Of a stretch of 64,000 nucleotides of DNA, positions 44,145 through 58,068 are shown piece by piece. Source of the stretch: Moniliella sp. 'wahieum' (Eukaryota; Basidiomycota; Moniliellomycetes; Moniliellales; Moniliellaceae); the NCBI GenBank assembly GCA_003971905.1, contig RSEE01000066.1, positions 62,001 through 126,000 on the forward strand. The letters run 5' to 3'. The notes under the pieces were generated by a model that saw only the letters and a list, made by a program, of their open reading frames with translations, was not told the origin of the DNA and did no database searches. Numbering within the stretch: position 1 is the first letter of the stretch; the number at the start of each line of letters is the position of its first letter. A program made the position numbers and the translations under genes.

Positions 44145-45714
44145 ATGGCAAGGCTGTTAGGAGAAGCTCGACGTCGGCAGCATACATTTTCCGTTTGACA
44201 ACAGCCTAAGCATCACGGTGAGGTCGCCACCAGATCGAGATATCTGCTGAGGCACATAATGCAACTTGGCGAACGGATAAAGCAGGCACCCATATTGACT
44301 GCAATCTCAAACATGCGCATGCCGCTGTTAAAAGCAGAGCCAATCGAACGAGGCACTCCACTACAAAACGAAGAAGGAAGAAACCTAATCGACCTGGTTC
44401 CCAGGTTAGCTCATTCAAATCAGCATCGCGCATGTTGCATGAACCAAAAGAGATGACAGAAACTCCACGCCCTCCCTCAAGGGCGGGTCCCAGACAGGCA
44501 GCTGGCCCCGGGGCTATACCCCTCCTTGGAATACGCAGACGGCGAAATTTTCTCAGAAAAGAAGACCCGTAACACCCCCAGCCACAAGAACAAGAAAAGC
44601 GCTCCACTATCAGTCACAGGAACAAAAGGGGGAGGCGAGGAACCTCTTCGTGGTAAAAAGGAAACGCACAGGAAGCTCAACTCTTACGGCTCATCATCTT
44701 TTAGGGAACAAGCTCGAAACGGAACAAAATCGAGAATTAAGATATAGAGTCCCTCCCCCAGGAACCAAAAGAGACAATACGCGGCTAGCCTCAGGGCCAT
44801 TTTCACCTCTCTCGGCCATATACGGAAGGGACCCAATGGACTCAATCCAGGTCATGCTACATTGGAATACAGCGGCCGGTGTCTGATGAGTTGCCTACAA
44901 AAGAGTCGGTCCCTGGAGAGAAACCCACAAGGAAGGGGGACCAATAAAGGAAGCTTGCGAGGTCAGCCCAGCTCTCATTCCGCGTTTCCTTCGCTTGCGT
45001 AGGCAATTCATAACCGGGTCCAAGCGAGCCTGTAATACTATAACACGGTGCCTTGCTACTTACTTCATTCGTTTCCCTCCACCCTTAGAGCTTCATGTTT
45101 CGCACATCTACTGTCACTGTCACATTGGTACAGAACGCGTCTCTCTACCGTGATCCCGATCTTATTCCCAATCATTCTTCTCTCTATCGAGCCTCTTTTG
45201 TTGTTTCCGTATTCGTGTGGAGAAACTCTTTGCTAGGCCCACCAGTCGGGTTCGCAGTGTGCAGGGGGGAAGGGATAACTTTGATTATCCAACCATTCTG
45301 CAAAAATCATAATGAAAGACAAAAGGGGAGGTGAATCGGACTACGGCCCGGCTTGACTTCCCTGTGGTTTCTTCCGGAGCAATGTTTACTGGATGCACCA
45401 GAAGTGGAACGACACACACGGTGTCATACAGTGTTCCAATCTAACTGACCTCACTGGAGGCGGTTGATGGAGATGTGAGAAGTAGGAGAACTACGAAGGG
45501 CCGTCAGTGGATGTGGTCAAGTGTTGCTCTCCAGCGCGACTTCGCTGATGGGTTGTGCGTCAGTGGCAGGCGGGGGAGGTCAGAACGAAAGTACATCATG
45601 CGAATCATACCGTACCGTTGCATCCTTAAACTCTATTGTGACCATCCTTAACATCAATAGTAGAGGTGAAGGTTATGGGACAAAGAAACGCTGCGCCGAA
45701 ACTGACGTGTTCAT
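44145..45714. other. A-rich stretch with possible coding fragments
   Basis: 44526-44890 (plus) is A-rich and open in two successive frames, with lysine-rich pieces such as GEIFSEKKTRN and the more structured RELRYRVPPPGTKRDN and YGRDPMDSIQVMLHWN. No family recognised; perhaps a remnant of a mobile-element protein. The rest shows nothing supportable. Confidence 0.3.
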
Positions 45715-45815
45715 CCTGCTAACGGTGGCGACGGTGGCCCAGCACAACAGGCTGGGGCAAAGCCCCAGCAGACCGGGCCGTAGGCCCGGAGGCCTCCTCG
45801 TATATATACAGTGTT
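45715..45815 (-). repeat. Double-hairpin repeat, copy C (inverted)
   Basis: On the plus strand the order is reversed: CTGGGGCAAAGCCCCAG at 45752-45768, a 4-base spacer, then CCGGGCCGTAGGCCCGG at 45773-45789, followed by an alternating TA run (45799-45808). Read on the minus strand this reproduces copy A: TA run, GAGG, hairpin 1, hairpin 2, then CCACCGTCGCCACCGTT. Hairpin 2 differs from the other copies only in its loop (TTT instead of TTC), so its 7-bp stem is preserved. Confidence 0.85.
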
Positions 45816-47268
45816 GTAGCACCAGATTAAGAGTCCCTAGATTACGAGAACTTCAGGTTCTAGGTGCGCCACGCCTTAATTGCTGTACCATCAGGCAATC
45901 AAAAGTGGTTGATACTACAGTAGGATATATATTCGCGTGGTCGGTCTGGGCGGGGGCAGCCGGTTGTGGGATGCTGTGTAGTGTGTGGCTATTGTGGGTA
46001 TGTGCGAATGTGTGGGGGCGCATCCAAGCCACAACCTGCAGACACACGAGATGATACCAATGGAACGCGAGCCACCGACGGTACGCGTTCGTACTTTGTA
46101 CCCATTCCTCCAGCATATCTGACTTGTAGGCGTAGCACTTTGTGCGCTTCAATCTCGTCTCCGTCTCCATTCGATCCGCCTCATCCGCTCAATCCTGGCA
46201 CACCCAAGGGTCGGCTCCGTTTGGCGGTTGCGCGGTAACCTCAATCCTGCGTCGACATGGTTTTCTTAGGGAACATCCTCTCCTTAACGCCTCAACGCGC
46301 GCTCCACCACCGTGCCAATGAACAGCAACCTAGGAACCAGCCTGAGACAAGTGCATATCAATCGAGAGGGCCACGTGGCGGCCCGGCTGCCTGGCTGCCA
46401 AAGCAGCTTCGATCAATCATACAAAGGGAAGGGAATGGGGCGCGGCCATAGGTCAACGGTCGACGGTCAAGGTCAACCCCCACCCAGCCAGAGGGCCAAG
46501 CGGAGAGGAAGGGATATACAGGCCATTAGGACAGGAAGGGCACACGGGTAGGGAGCCACACCCTCGCCCAGGCTCAGGACCGAGACGGGGGGGCGAGAGG
46601 GGGGGCGAAGGAGGATCACATCCCAGGGCGTGGGTGTTCAAGACACCCAGGTACGGCGGCCCGAAAAAGGGTGGCCCTAGACCATGAAAGGGGATTAGCG
46701 AGCGTGGTGCTGGTGCCTAAGAGGACGGGGTAAATGAAGACACGTAGAAAGGGAATGTAGGAGGGGTAGGATCTGTGGGGTCGGTGAGACGGGGGGATGA
46801 GTGCAGGTGGGAAAAGAGGGGTAAGCAGGCCAGGCAGCGAAAAAGAATGCGAAGCACCGCTTGAGGTGGGAATGAACTTGGACAGGGTGGCGACGTGAAG
46901 TAGTAAAAAGGAGAGGGAACACCAACAAACGAGCCCTGCCATCAGAGGGGCATGGAGAGCAAGGGAAAAGCAGGGGCGGGGCTGAGCGGGGGTGGGTGGG
47001 GGGGGGGGATCAGCCACCACAAAGCGAGCAAGTTTCCCTCGTCATCTACCACCCAGACCTGACGAGCCCCGGAGAAGTGGAATTAGCTTTGCCGCCAATG
47101 GAAAGACAGGGTACCGAGACCGCAAAGCAAACGGAAAAAAGAGGGGTTTTAGGGGCCCTAAAGTGACGCTCAGAAGGTCGAATAAGTTAAACGAAAGACT
47201 GATCAGATGAGGAACAGTTGGGTACTTGGACCCCGTTCCATGGAGAGTGAAACGAGTGAAGGGAGCCT
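45816..47268. other. Intergenic DNA
   Basis: No gene supported. Purine-rich DNA with a strong G-run block at 46985-47010, lying in the 3' flank of the RhoGAP gene. Confidence 0.45.
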
Positions 47269-50200
47269 TTAGGAAGTGCCTTCCACGGCGGCTTGATCGT
47301 TGTCCGTGTGCGCGGCACGGTCTCTGCCCCCCTTATCTGGTTTCGGGGTGGGGGCGAACGCGAGGCCCAAACCGACCGTGGAGGCTTGTGCCTCGTTGAC
47401 ACGTTGTGGAGACTCTGGACTTGCCTCGGGAGTCGGAGAGAGGTCCCTCGAGCGCGACTCGGTAAAGGGCTCGGCCACAGTTGGTTGGCTTGGTGCTGGC
47501 TTGGCTTGACGGGCAGTGGATGCCGGCCGGCCGTACTCCGAACCAGCGACCAAGTCAGGCGCAAGTGCAATGGACCCGACAAACTCAAGGGTGCCGGCGT
47601 GGCCACTGACACAGTGGGGAAAGCGGCATCCGCTTTCATAAGCGCATTGCGTGTGTCACGGTCCAACGAGGGAATCATGGAAGGCACTCCTGCCGCCACT
47701 GGGGGAGGGGACAAAGGCCGGTTGAGCAGCAAGGGCTGCGGCAGCATCGTCCCCTCCTGCGGAGAGACGGTTGGGGAGAGGGAGGGAGGCTCTCGAAGTC
47801 TCCGTGGCGCGGTGGCTACTGGTGTCGATCGACCCGGGGTAGAAATGGTAGAAGAAACGCTCTGGGTCCGCCGATGCGCCGGTTGCTCGCATGCCCAGCA
47901 GCAGAAGGCGGCAGCACGGCTGGAGTACTCGTGGTAGGTGTGCTGGACAAGGTCCCCTCGCTTTCGATTCTGGCAAGGCCGACCGAGTCCGGCAAAGGAG
48001 GGACCGGAGGCGCAGCAGAAGGCGAATCCGGGGCACGGAGCGCTGCCGCACTTGCCTTTCTGGCAGCCAGGCTCAACGCCGAGGGGAATGAGACTTGTCG
48101 TTTGGGCCATGTGCCAGGCGTGGACGGAGCCAGAGAAGGGGATGTGCGTCGTGCGTCGGCGGAAGGAGAAGCCTTACCCAGGGTGGTGGCCGTGGAAGCC
48201 ATCGTCTGCAGCTCTTCTGCGTCCGAGACTGGATTGGGCGAGGAGCGAGAGGAACTGGAAGTGGTCGAGCCTGAGCAAGACTGCAATGGGTCGGAACGAA
48301 CACCAGGGGGGCCGGGCCCACGGACGATATCAGGCCATCCGGAGCGGAACGGAGCACTGGGAACCCAGCCGATCCCGACGTGGCCGGCGTTGACACGGGT
48401 ACTGAACCGGTGTGGGATGCAACAGGTGTCGGTGCCGTAGACCAAGGATGGGATGCCCCTGGTGCAGCGACGGGCGAGGCGAGAGGGGAGTAAAACCCCA
48501 TGCTTTGGTGGGACATGGACAGGGTAGATCCAGGACCACCTGAAGTTGATAGGACAGATGAAGGTGTGCGCGAGTGGCACTGGCTTTGAGAACGCGAATG
48601 GGTCACGGGAGTTTGGGAATGCGAAGGTGTGTGAGCATGCATGCGGCCTGAGATTGGGCCCACGTAGACATGCGAGGAGGAGGAAGAGGAGGTGTGGTGG
48701 TGGTGGTGGTGCCGTCCAGAGCCAGGTCGGTTATAACTATGCGTCCGGGCATGAATGGGGACCACCGGAGATACACGATCTGAAGCCATGGGTTCCGCCA
48801 ACGCCAGCGCCGGCTCCGCATCTGCCCCAGCCTTTTCCGCCACGGAGCCAGGCGCAGATGCTGAAGCCGAGGAAGTCGCCGGCCCAGAGGCTGCCACATC
48901 ACTGCCGAATCCAGCCGGGCTGGTGGGCGGCAATGCAGCTTGCATGACCAACATCGAAGGGGGCTCGTCGAACACCTCGTAGTAGCGTTCGATACACAGC
49001 CGCAGGAGCATCGTGAGAGTTGCGCCAGACTGGACCTCATTGCTACCCGCATTCGGGTTGGACGCCGGGAACGGTGAGGCGCCTGCAGCCATAGCACGCT
49101 GCAGAGGCACCCTCCCCACCAAAATCTTGGCGTCCTTTTCAGGTGCGTTTGGGCTGTTCACCAAGCAAGGGGCAACAACTGCGGCCAGGTTGTACGCGTC
49201 CATCTCGTTTTGTGGAGCATGGTGGGCCACATCGTGCAGCAGTTGAATGACATGGGCCAGGACATGGGCATGACATGCTGGTCGAATGGTTGGGAGGAGA
49301 ATGCCTCTCAGATAAGCGATCGTAGCTGCATCACGCGCCTCGTCTTGAGTAGCTTGGGCGGTGCCGGGCTCAGGCGCGGTGTAGGACTTGTCCCCTGCAC
49401 CTCGTGGTCCCGGGCCATTCTGAGCAAAGGAGGGGATGGGCGCCGTGCGAATCAGGGGGTACAAGGCTGGAGAGATGAGAGGCTCACTAAGTGAACGTAC
49501 CCAGCTCTTTAGTAGCGCAGCGACCAGGAGACCACCGTCAGAGGCATAGTCTGTTTCGAGAGACAGCGTCCCACCACCATCGTATACGTTTTGCGCCATC
49601 TTGAGTCGTGCTGAGGAAGGGGCGACCCGGAAGAGGCCATGTGTGGCCATGCGGTTCGCCCGGTCAGCGTAGAAGAATGCCACACAGTCACGGACAACCT
49701 TGGGCAGGCCGCGACGTCCATCTGGGCCCATCGCATCAGCCAGGCGCATTCCAAAGACGGATCCACTGGAAGGCATAGTAGCAGGCGGGAATGACTCTGT
49801 TGGGGAAGAGGGAGTGGCTAACGCTGAAGAAGAAACTGGTAAGAAGTACGCTTCCTTCTTCAAGTTGTACTCCAAGACGGTGGGTGGGAAATCAACCTGG
49901 GTCAGGTCGAGGTATTGCCCCAGGAGCGAGATCCTGTCGAGCAAGACGAGCTTCTTGCGGAATTTGGGCGAGACAAGCCAGGCGCTAGTCGCCATGGTAC
50001 TGGTTAAAACACGGGTGAAGAGCGTGGAATGAACAATGTAGAGCATTTTGAGGTTTTTGCGATACCTGGAAAACAGGAGTTAGTACTATGTCTCGCACAC
50101 ACAGGGACGAGTAACGCACTTGCGCGACAAGCGCTTGTAAGCCCCCCATAACCATCCCCATGAAGGCGAGTGGTTGCCTCCCCAGGCGAGGTAGACAAGG

Positions 50201-51592
50201 GTATAATCTTGCTCCAAATAGGTCCATCTTGTCCAAGATGCGGTCCAACACGCGACTCAGGTCAGTCTCCCCCGGATCTGGTATCCGAGCGGCGGCCAAG
50301 ACGACAACTGGTCTTCCAGCATAGTCGACACCAGCTTGATAGAGCAACCGATCCGCTGCTTGTCGCACCCCCTCAGCCTGATGATCCATCTCATCTTGGG
50401 CATTTAACAACGGCGGTTCGGATGCCGGTTCATAATGGGAGATTCCGGACTGGGCGGCATCATCAGCAGTCGCAGGGAGGGAGAAACTCTCCTCCTCAGG
50501 TTTGGGGGAAAAGAAAGGGTCGTTCGATGGCGCTGGACTACCCGCGTTCCAATGACTGGCAGGAATGGGGGGGCGGGACTTGTGCAGGGTCTGTGATCGC
50601 CGCGGAAGGGAATGAGGGTGTTGCCGGGACGGAATCGGACTGGATGTACGAGGCGCCTGTCCCAAACGGGGACTGCGGATGGCCGCAGGCCCAGGGCTTG
50701 TGGGCCGTTCGGAAAAGGAGCGTTGGACCCGGCACAGAGTCGCGTAAGCATCTTGGCCGGCTGGCCCCAACCCACGGTACGCAGATGGAAGGCGCGGTGC
50801 AAGAGGCTCTGCCGGAGGCTCGAGACAATCGGCAAAACTGCTGCTTCCGTCGTCGGGGTCAGGATCAGGGTCCAGGTCGGCAGGGTCATCCGGCAGCGAG
50901 TCCTGGGGTCTTTCGTCCGAGCCTGCTGGCGACAAGGACGCAAACGAGGAACGGGTTTGGGAATGGACGCTGGGGCTCGCGGCTGGATCGTTAAGAGGTG
51001 CAGTTGGAAGCGGGAGCGGGATGGAGGTGGGAGCATCTCGGCGCCAGAATGCCCGACGCCACGATCTTCCAGTGGAGGGCGGCGGGGTTGGGGTTGGGGT
51101 GCAGGTGGAGGCGAAAGGGGACGATGTGCCAGGGAAGCAGCTGCAATGGCCGCGCGAAGGGCAGCCGTGGCACTGGGGAAGGAGAAGGCAAGGGGGACGG
51201 GGACAGAGACGGAGACGGGGACGGAGGGGCATGTGGGGTGGGTTGAGGGGGCCGGTGGCGGGGGGGGAGGGGATGCGAGAGCGTCAGAGAGGAGAATCTC
51301 GAGCTCATCGCCGGGGGTGGGATCGGGAGGACATGGATCGGAGGGGGAGTTGAAGGCCGGCTTGGGGGGTAGCGGTCTCGGCCTGGGCAATGATCTGGGT
51401 GATGGAAGTGCGCGGGGTGAGGGTGCGAAGGGGCGGGGGGCGGGGGGGCGGGGGGGAGGCAGGAGAGGCGCGTGAGTGAAGGGAGTCTGTGGCGGAGGCA
51501 GAGGCAGAGGCAGAGGCAGAGGCAGAGGCAGTGGTGGGGTGTGGCCCCGCGGTGGGACGCATGCCTGTGCGTGGGCCGGTGCTCCTGCTCAT
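47269..51592 (-). CDS. CRAL-TRIO/BCH–RhoGAP protein (ARHGAP1/Cdc42GAP type)
   Basis: Predicted GTPase-activating protein for Cdc42/Rho with a lipid-binding Sec14-like module. Start at 51592 (MSRSTGPRTGMRP), followed by a long Pro/Ser/Ala-rich N-terminus with an Ala-Ser microsatellite (51486-51535). The CRAL-TRIO_2 domain begins near 50380: RLLYQAGVDYAGRPVVVLAA, TDLSRVLDRILDKMDLF, then across a 54-bp intron (50066-50119) LSRKYRKNLKMLYIVHSTLF, LVSPKFRKKLVLLDRISLL, LDLTQVDFPPTVLEYNLKK. RhoGAP domain (about 49790-48970): LPKVVRDCVAFFYADRA, HGLFRVAPSSARLK with the Arg finger, DYASDGGLLVAALLKSWVRS, LSEPLISPALYPLI, HVIQLLHDVAHHAPQNEMDA, YNLAAVVAPCLVNSPNAP. The C-terminus is disordered, Ser/Pro-rich, with a His run near 48700, and ends at 47269. 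Frame changes near 51365, 51010, 50180, 48240, 47870 and 47550 affect the disordered parts and the domain edge. The domain order matches animal ARHGAP1/8. Confidence 0.85.
51486..51535 (-). repeat. Coding (GAGGCA)n hexamer repeat
   Basis: GCAGAG/GAGGCA hexamers encode Ala-Ser repeats in the N-terminus of the RhoGAP protein; the adjacent 51430-51457 is a strong G-quadruplex-type run (coding Pro on the minus strand). Confidence 0.75.
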
Positions 51593-53814
51593 GCTCGCGA
51601 GCGAGAGGCGGTGGTGGTGGCGGGGGGGTGGGGCATGGAGGGGCGCGTGGGGCTGCTGGAGTTCTGTGGGCTGGCCAATAAGGCGGCTGGACAGGCAGGC
51701 AGAGGGTGATGCATGCGTGATGGGCTGCGGCTGCGTGCTGAGAGACGCGGTGGGTGACGGGGTGTGGTGGGTGACAGGCGCCGCGCTGCTCTCCTGGCGC
51801 TCGCGCGTGGCCGCCTGCCCCACGTGACGCCGCCTGCGCTCAGTCCACGCACGCGCGCCCAACCCTACTGCCCCACCCGCCGGCGCACAGGCGCCCTGCC
51901 CATGCCCGGGAGTAGGGTTGCTGCCCAACCCTATCACCCTCCTTTCGGCGCACTGCCCGGCCAGCGCTGCGCCGCCTCGCCCGGCCTTCTGGACCACATG
52001 GCCGCATCCATCATGCATCAGCGCCATCAGCCTCCCCATCCTGCAGGCGCTCATGCACTCATGCATCATGAGCAGCAGCAGCACACCTCACGCGTCACAC
52101 TCACGCCCTACGCCTTGCGCCTTACGCCCCTGTGCGCTGCGCATGGCCAGTTGACAATAATCTACTGGCGGACCCTCCCGCTGGAACATCCATCCACCCA
52201 CACGCCTCTTCCTGCGTCCGCCGCCTGCTCCCCCATCTCTACATCGATCCTTCCCTCTTTGCCTCTCCCTGCCTCATCCCCTTTTTTCTTGTTTCTCCGG
52301 ACCCGCGTAGGTCTCTCTGCTGTGGTCATTATCCTTTGTACCCCTCCAAAATAGCACCCTTCTGGCCTCTCTTCCTTTCACGCTTCAAGCTTCAAGCTTC
52401 AGCATCTGCGGCACAAGCTTCTCCCTTTGGTGTAGTAAGGTTCATTCCTTGACGTTATCTCATCCCTTCAATGGTGGCATCCAACCGAGACTGGCAAGGC
52501 GCCCAAGCCGGTCAATACCTTTTGCACACATACCCCCTGATGGTGCCATTGAACATCGTATTACACAGGAGGATGGCCGATGGCGTGGGCATTCCCCCCC
52601 CCCCTATTTGCCGTTCTTTTGCCTTTTTCTTTCCCAACACACAGCATCAGGCCATGCGATCCTCCGCACTTGACGCTGCTCCCCATACTTCTGGCCAAGG
52701 TCGCTTCGTTCCCTCTCCACGCCCGGTCTGTGGCAATATATCGAAACCCCCATGAAGAGCTAAAGCCGATGAGCGACTGAACGCTGCCCGGCACGCCAGC
52801 CGTGTCACCCCGCCCCTCTCTTGCTTTGCCCGCCGCAAGAAGAAACACGCCGGGGATACGTTGAGCATCTGAGAACTGTGAGCCCATGGTCGTCCCACAT
52901 ATCTGCCATGGCAGGCCATGGCCTCTGCCGCCAATCGGACGGCGGGACCAGCCGTCGGCGGAGATAGGCACATTTTCAGCCGCTTGCTGCCAGGGTCGAC
53001 TGGGTTGTGCCTGGGTGCCTCTTCGCAGCGAGTAACACAGGAGATTTCAGAAAGAGGTGCCACAGCACCGCTGTCTTTTCAACTCCAAATTCGCCCCTGG
53101 GGCAGACAGGAGTCAAAGCTACCGTCGGAACCCAATAATCAAGCTCTAGTCTACGCGCAAAAGGGGCACAACCTGGCACTACTTACACGAACGTGGGGAG
53201 GTGCACCCATACTAATACGCCTTCACATTAGCTGTGGGGGTCACGCGGTCACGCGTCACCGGACTCCCCCTGGCACTTTCCAACAGAGCTTGCCCCGTTT
53301 GGGACCAACGGCTCGACTACCCCAGCCTCAAGCAAGCAACAATGCCGCTGTATCGCCCCAAGTCGACATGGGACGGATGATGCACATCGTGTGATGCGCC
53401 TGAATCCGGAATCGGAACCGGATTCCAGATCGTTGGGCCAGGCGTACCGTGCCCCTGTGTTGGCTAAGTGGTGTTCATGAATTTGCCCCATCCCGGCTTG
53501 GAAGTTGAGGTGCGAGCTGGCGTCACCTGCTGCTACCCACGCTCACGCACGCTCACGCGCTCACGGCTTGAAGCTTCATCACATGCTTCACTTCGTGAAA
53601 AGCGGCACGCGCGCGCTCCGCCGACGCAACACAAACGTGCGCCACACGTCGAGCTCCCTGTGGTGCGGTCGGCATCACGTGATCCCGCCCCCTTTCTCTA
53701 GCTCTCAGGCCCCAGGCCGTCGGAGACTTGGAAGGGGCTTGGAGCTGGAAGCTAGACGCAAGGTCTAAGGAGGGGGGCGGGGGGCATATGTCTATCCTTG
53801 TCTGTAGAACGCCC
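51593..53814. other. Intergenic DNA
   Basis: No gene supported. Contains CATCATGCATCA words (52008-52070), CTCACGCGTCACAC and CTTACGCC words (52085-52130), GCTTCAAGCTTCAAGCTTC (52383-52400), GTCACGCGGTCACGCGTCAC (53228-53255) and CTCACGCACGCTCACGCGCTCACG (split over 53543-53566). Confidence 0.45.
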
Positions 53815-55936
<2,122 letters not shown>

Positions 55937-56852
55937 GGGAATGTGTCACTGGCTGGTGGTGGCCAAGAAGAAGAAACCCGGGTTCGAGTCGATGGACAGA
56001 AACCCGGGACGCGTTACGCGCCAAATTCGCGTCGCGCATCGATCGCGCCACAATCCGCAATTGAATATTGCGAGCGGAAAAGATTTGAGTATGGCACGGT
56101 TTGATAATGTTGACAGCGAGTGACATGTTCTCACCCAGGCAACTGACTGCAGTTGTGAACGTGCGAACGTTTTGAAAATACACGCACTTCCCATCGATGC
56201 ATTCTCAGTCTCCCAGGACTCAGCCCCTGAGCTCCTGAGACTCAATGAGGCCTGAGGGTGCACTGGTGTGGATGGACTCGGTACCGATGAAGGTATCACA
56301 GTGCTCACGCTGAGTTTGCCCAGTCCACCAACGAAACACACCATGTGCTGAAAATAAAAGAACACACGGATGGCTGCTAGGTTCAACGTCAATTCCGTTA
56401 GTTTTGGCCAGGGGTGTGGTGGATAGGCGCAGCTTTTCATTCTTTCTCGCCGTCTTCAGCAGCTTCAGCGTCGCAACTGATATATGATTGCAGCAGGAGT
56501 GTAACACTCGTCCTCACTTTGCGCCGCATCGCTTTCCGGTACGGGCGGGGGCGTGTATCAACGTTATCAACACCACACCGGAAAGAAGGGGTAACAAATG
56601 TACTGTAGGGGGGCAAGCTAAAACTAAAACCCAGAGAGTTGGATGGGAAGCAAAAGAGAGGAGATGCAACAAGAGGGAGAGGGGGGTATAATAATGGGCC
56701 GCGTGCCATGAGGCCAGATGAGGACTGGTATCCCAAAAGGTTTGCGCGCCAAAGAGAAACCAGAGAAAGAAAACCTGGATTGGACCAAGTCTTGATGGGG
56801 GCAAGGGCAAAGGGCCGTAACAGCAGAATCGTAAAAAGGTATCTGGGCGGTG
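55937..56852. other. Intergenic DNA upstream of the fusion gene
   Basis: Promoter side of the SHB17-synthase gene (TTGAATATTG at 56061-56070, about 125 bp upstream) and 3' flank of the EI24 gene. CTCAG/CTGAG words at 56200-56260. No gene seen. Confidence 0.5.
56061..56070. promoter_or_regulatory. TTGAATATTGAA-type palindrome
   Basis: TTGAATATTG, about 125 bp upstream of the fusion gene start codon; one of seven copies. Confidence 0.4.
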
Positions 56853-58068
56853 TCAAGTGCGGTGAATCACTTGAGCGTCCTCGCCAGGTGAAGAAACTGG
56901 AGCGTTGTGTTCTAAAGCGGTAGTGAGTGCAGTGTCTTGAGGAGCTGAAGGAGGCAGGGGTAAATCGGTAGCTTCGGTGCGGGCCCACATGTCGAACGGC
57001 CACACCTCCCCGGAAAGCGAAACGGCGCGGATCAAGTGAGTTGGGAAGCTCTGTGGCTCGGACCATTTGGGAGGAGCGAGGGTGGTGACCTTAGCCAGCT
57101 CACCTGCAGCAAAAGGTGCTGACGACGCTCCAAATCCTCAGCCAGCAGCGCGGCCCGACGTAATTGGAAATGCTAAAAACGATGCCCACGAGCGGCACGC
57201 GTTCGAGGCAAGCACATGCAAACGCAAAGTGGCGCAAAGGCAACAGTCGTTCGGTCAGGAAAAGATTCACTTGCTCGGGTGTCATTGCCTTTTGCTCAAA
57301 GTAGAGAGCAAGAAGCCGTTGGCTGTAGTTGAAGGAGCGCAGGTACGACGCGACCCACATGTGAGGAAAGGGATAAAGTTCAAGGTGAATAGAATAACTG
57401 AGGATACACACGGGGGGGGGGTCAGAGGGCACACTTTGGCCGCAGGGGGCAGCGTACCTCGCAGTGCGATGCGCTCCAACAGCGAGTTGGCCCAGCGGCG
57501 GTAGAAGGGCTTTTTGGCGACAAAGATATCGTAGGACGCTTGGTAGGGCGGGTCTTGCCACTCTTCCACGTATGGCTGCCACCAGTCGTTGGTGTGGCTG
57601 CTAGACTCGATGGTAGAGCGATAGGCCTGCTTACGGAAGGCTCGTAGCTCGCGTCGCAGCAGAAATTCGATGATGGTTTGGCATTGACCCAGGATCATCA
57701 TGAGGGTGGCAAAGGTGGTGAAAGAGGGCAGGGGCAGGGGGAAGTGGGGGTGCTGGGCCAAGCATCGTACAGGCTGCTAAAGTTGAGCACGCGCGCACTG
57801 CGCTTCATAAAGACGGAAACGAGGAGATGCTGGACGGGCCAGGTGAGCACGGCCCAGACGAGGGCGACGAGGAACGCACGGCGGGCAACGGGCGGACAGT
57901 GCGCCACATGGGCGCCCAAAGGCCCGTGTCGTGTGCCAGGCGGTATGCGCCGGCAGCGGCGTAGGAGGAGGTGAGGCTAAGGGACGCGAAGCTCATGGGC
58001 GAGGCAACTGCTCGTGGGGCCAGCCAGTCGAGTGGTGTCGAGAGAGCTGGAGGAGCGGGAGGCGCCAC
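56853..58068 (-). CDS. EI24-domain multi-pass membrane protein (RRT8/LDS-like)
   Basis: Multi-pass membrane protein of the EI24/etoposide-induced family, in yeast represented by RRT8 and LDS1/2 of lipid droplets and the outer spore wall. Start MAPPAPPALSTPLDWLAP at 58068, or MSFASLSL at 57996. Seen: YAAAGAYRLAHDTGLWAPMW, hydrophobic segments FLVALVWAVLTWPVQHLLVS and FATLMMILGQCQTIIEFLL, the cytosolic FYRRWANSLLERIALR, an intron of about 80 bp (roughly 57380-57455), then YLRSFNYSQRLLALYFEQK, MTPEQVNLFLTERLLPLRH and the diagnostic FACACLERVPLVGIVFSISN, followed by a short Pro-rich tail ending at 56853. Frame changes lie near 57890, 57735, 57165 and 57110. Shares a divergent promoter with transaldolase. 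Confidence 0.72.

Noticed and set aside
41583-46240. LTR retrotransposon or other capsid-bearing element
   Set aside because: No long direct terminal repeats, protease, integrase or capsid-like region was seen; the only element evidence is the LINE-type 3' part and non-coding repeats.
55970-56010. GGTTCGAGTC, another B-box-like word
   Set aside because: No A box or stems; it lies in a CCCGGG inverted repeat in the promoter of the fusion gene.
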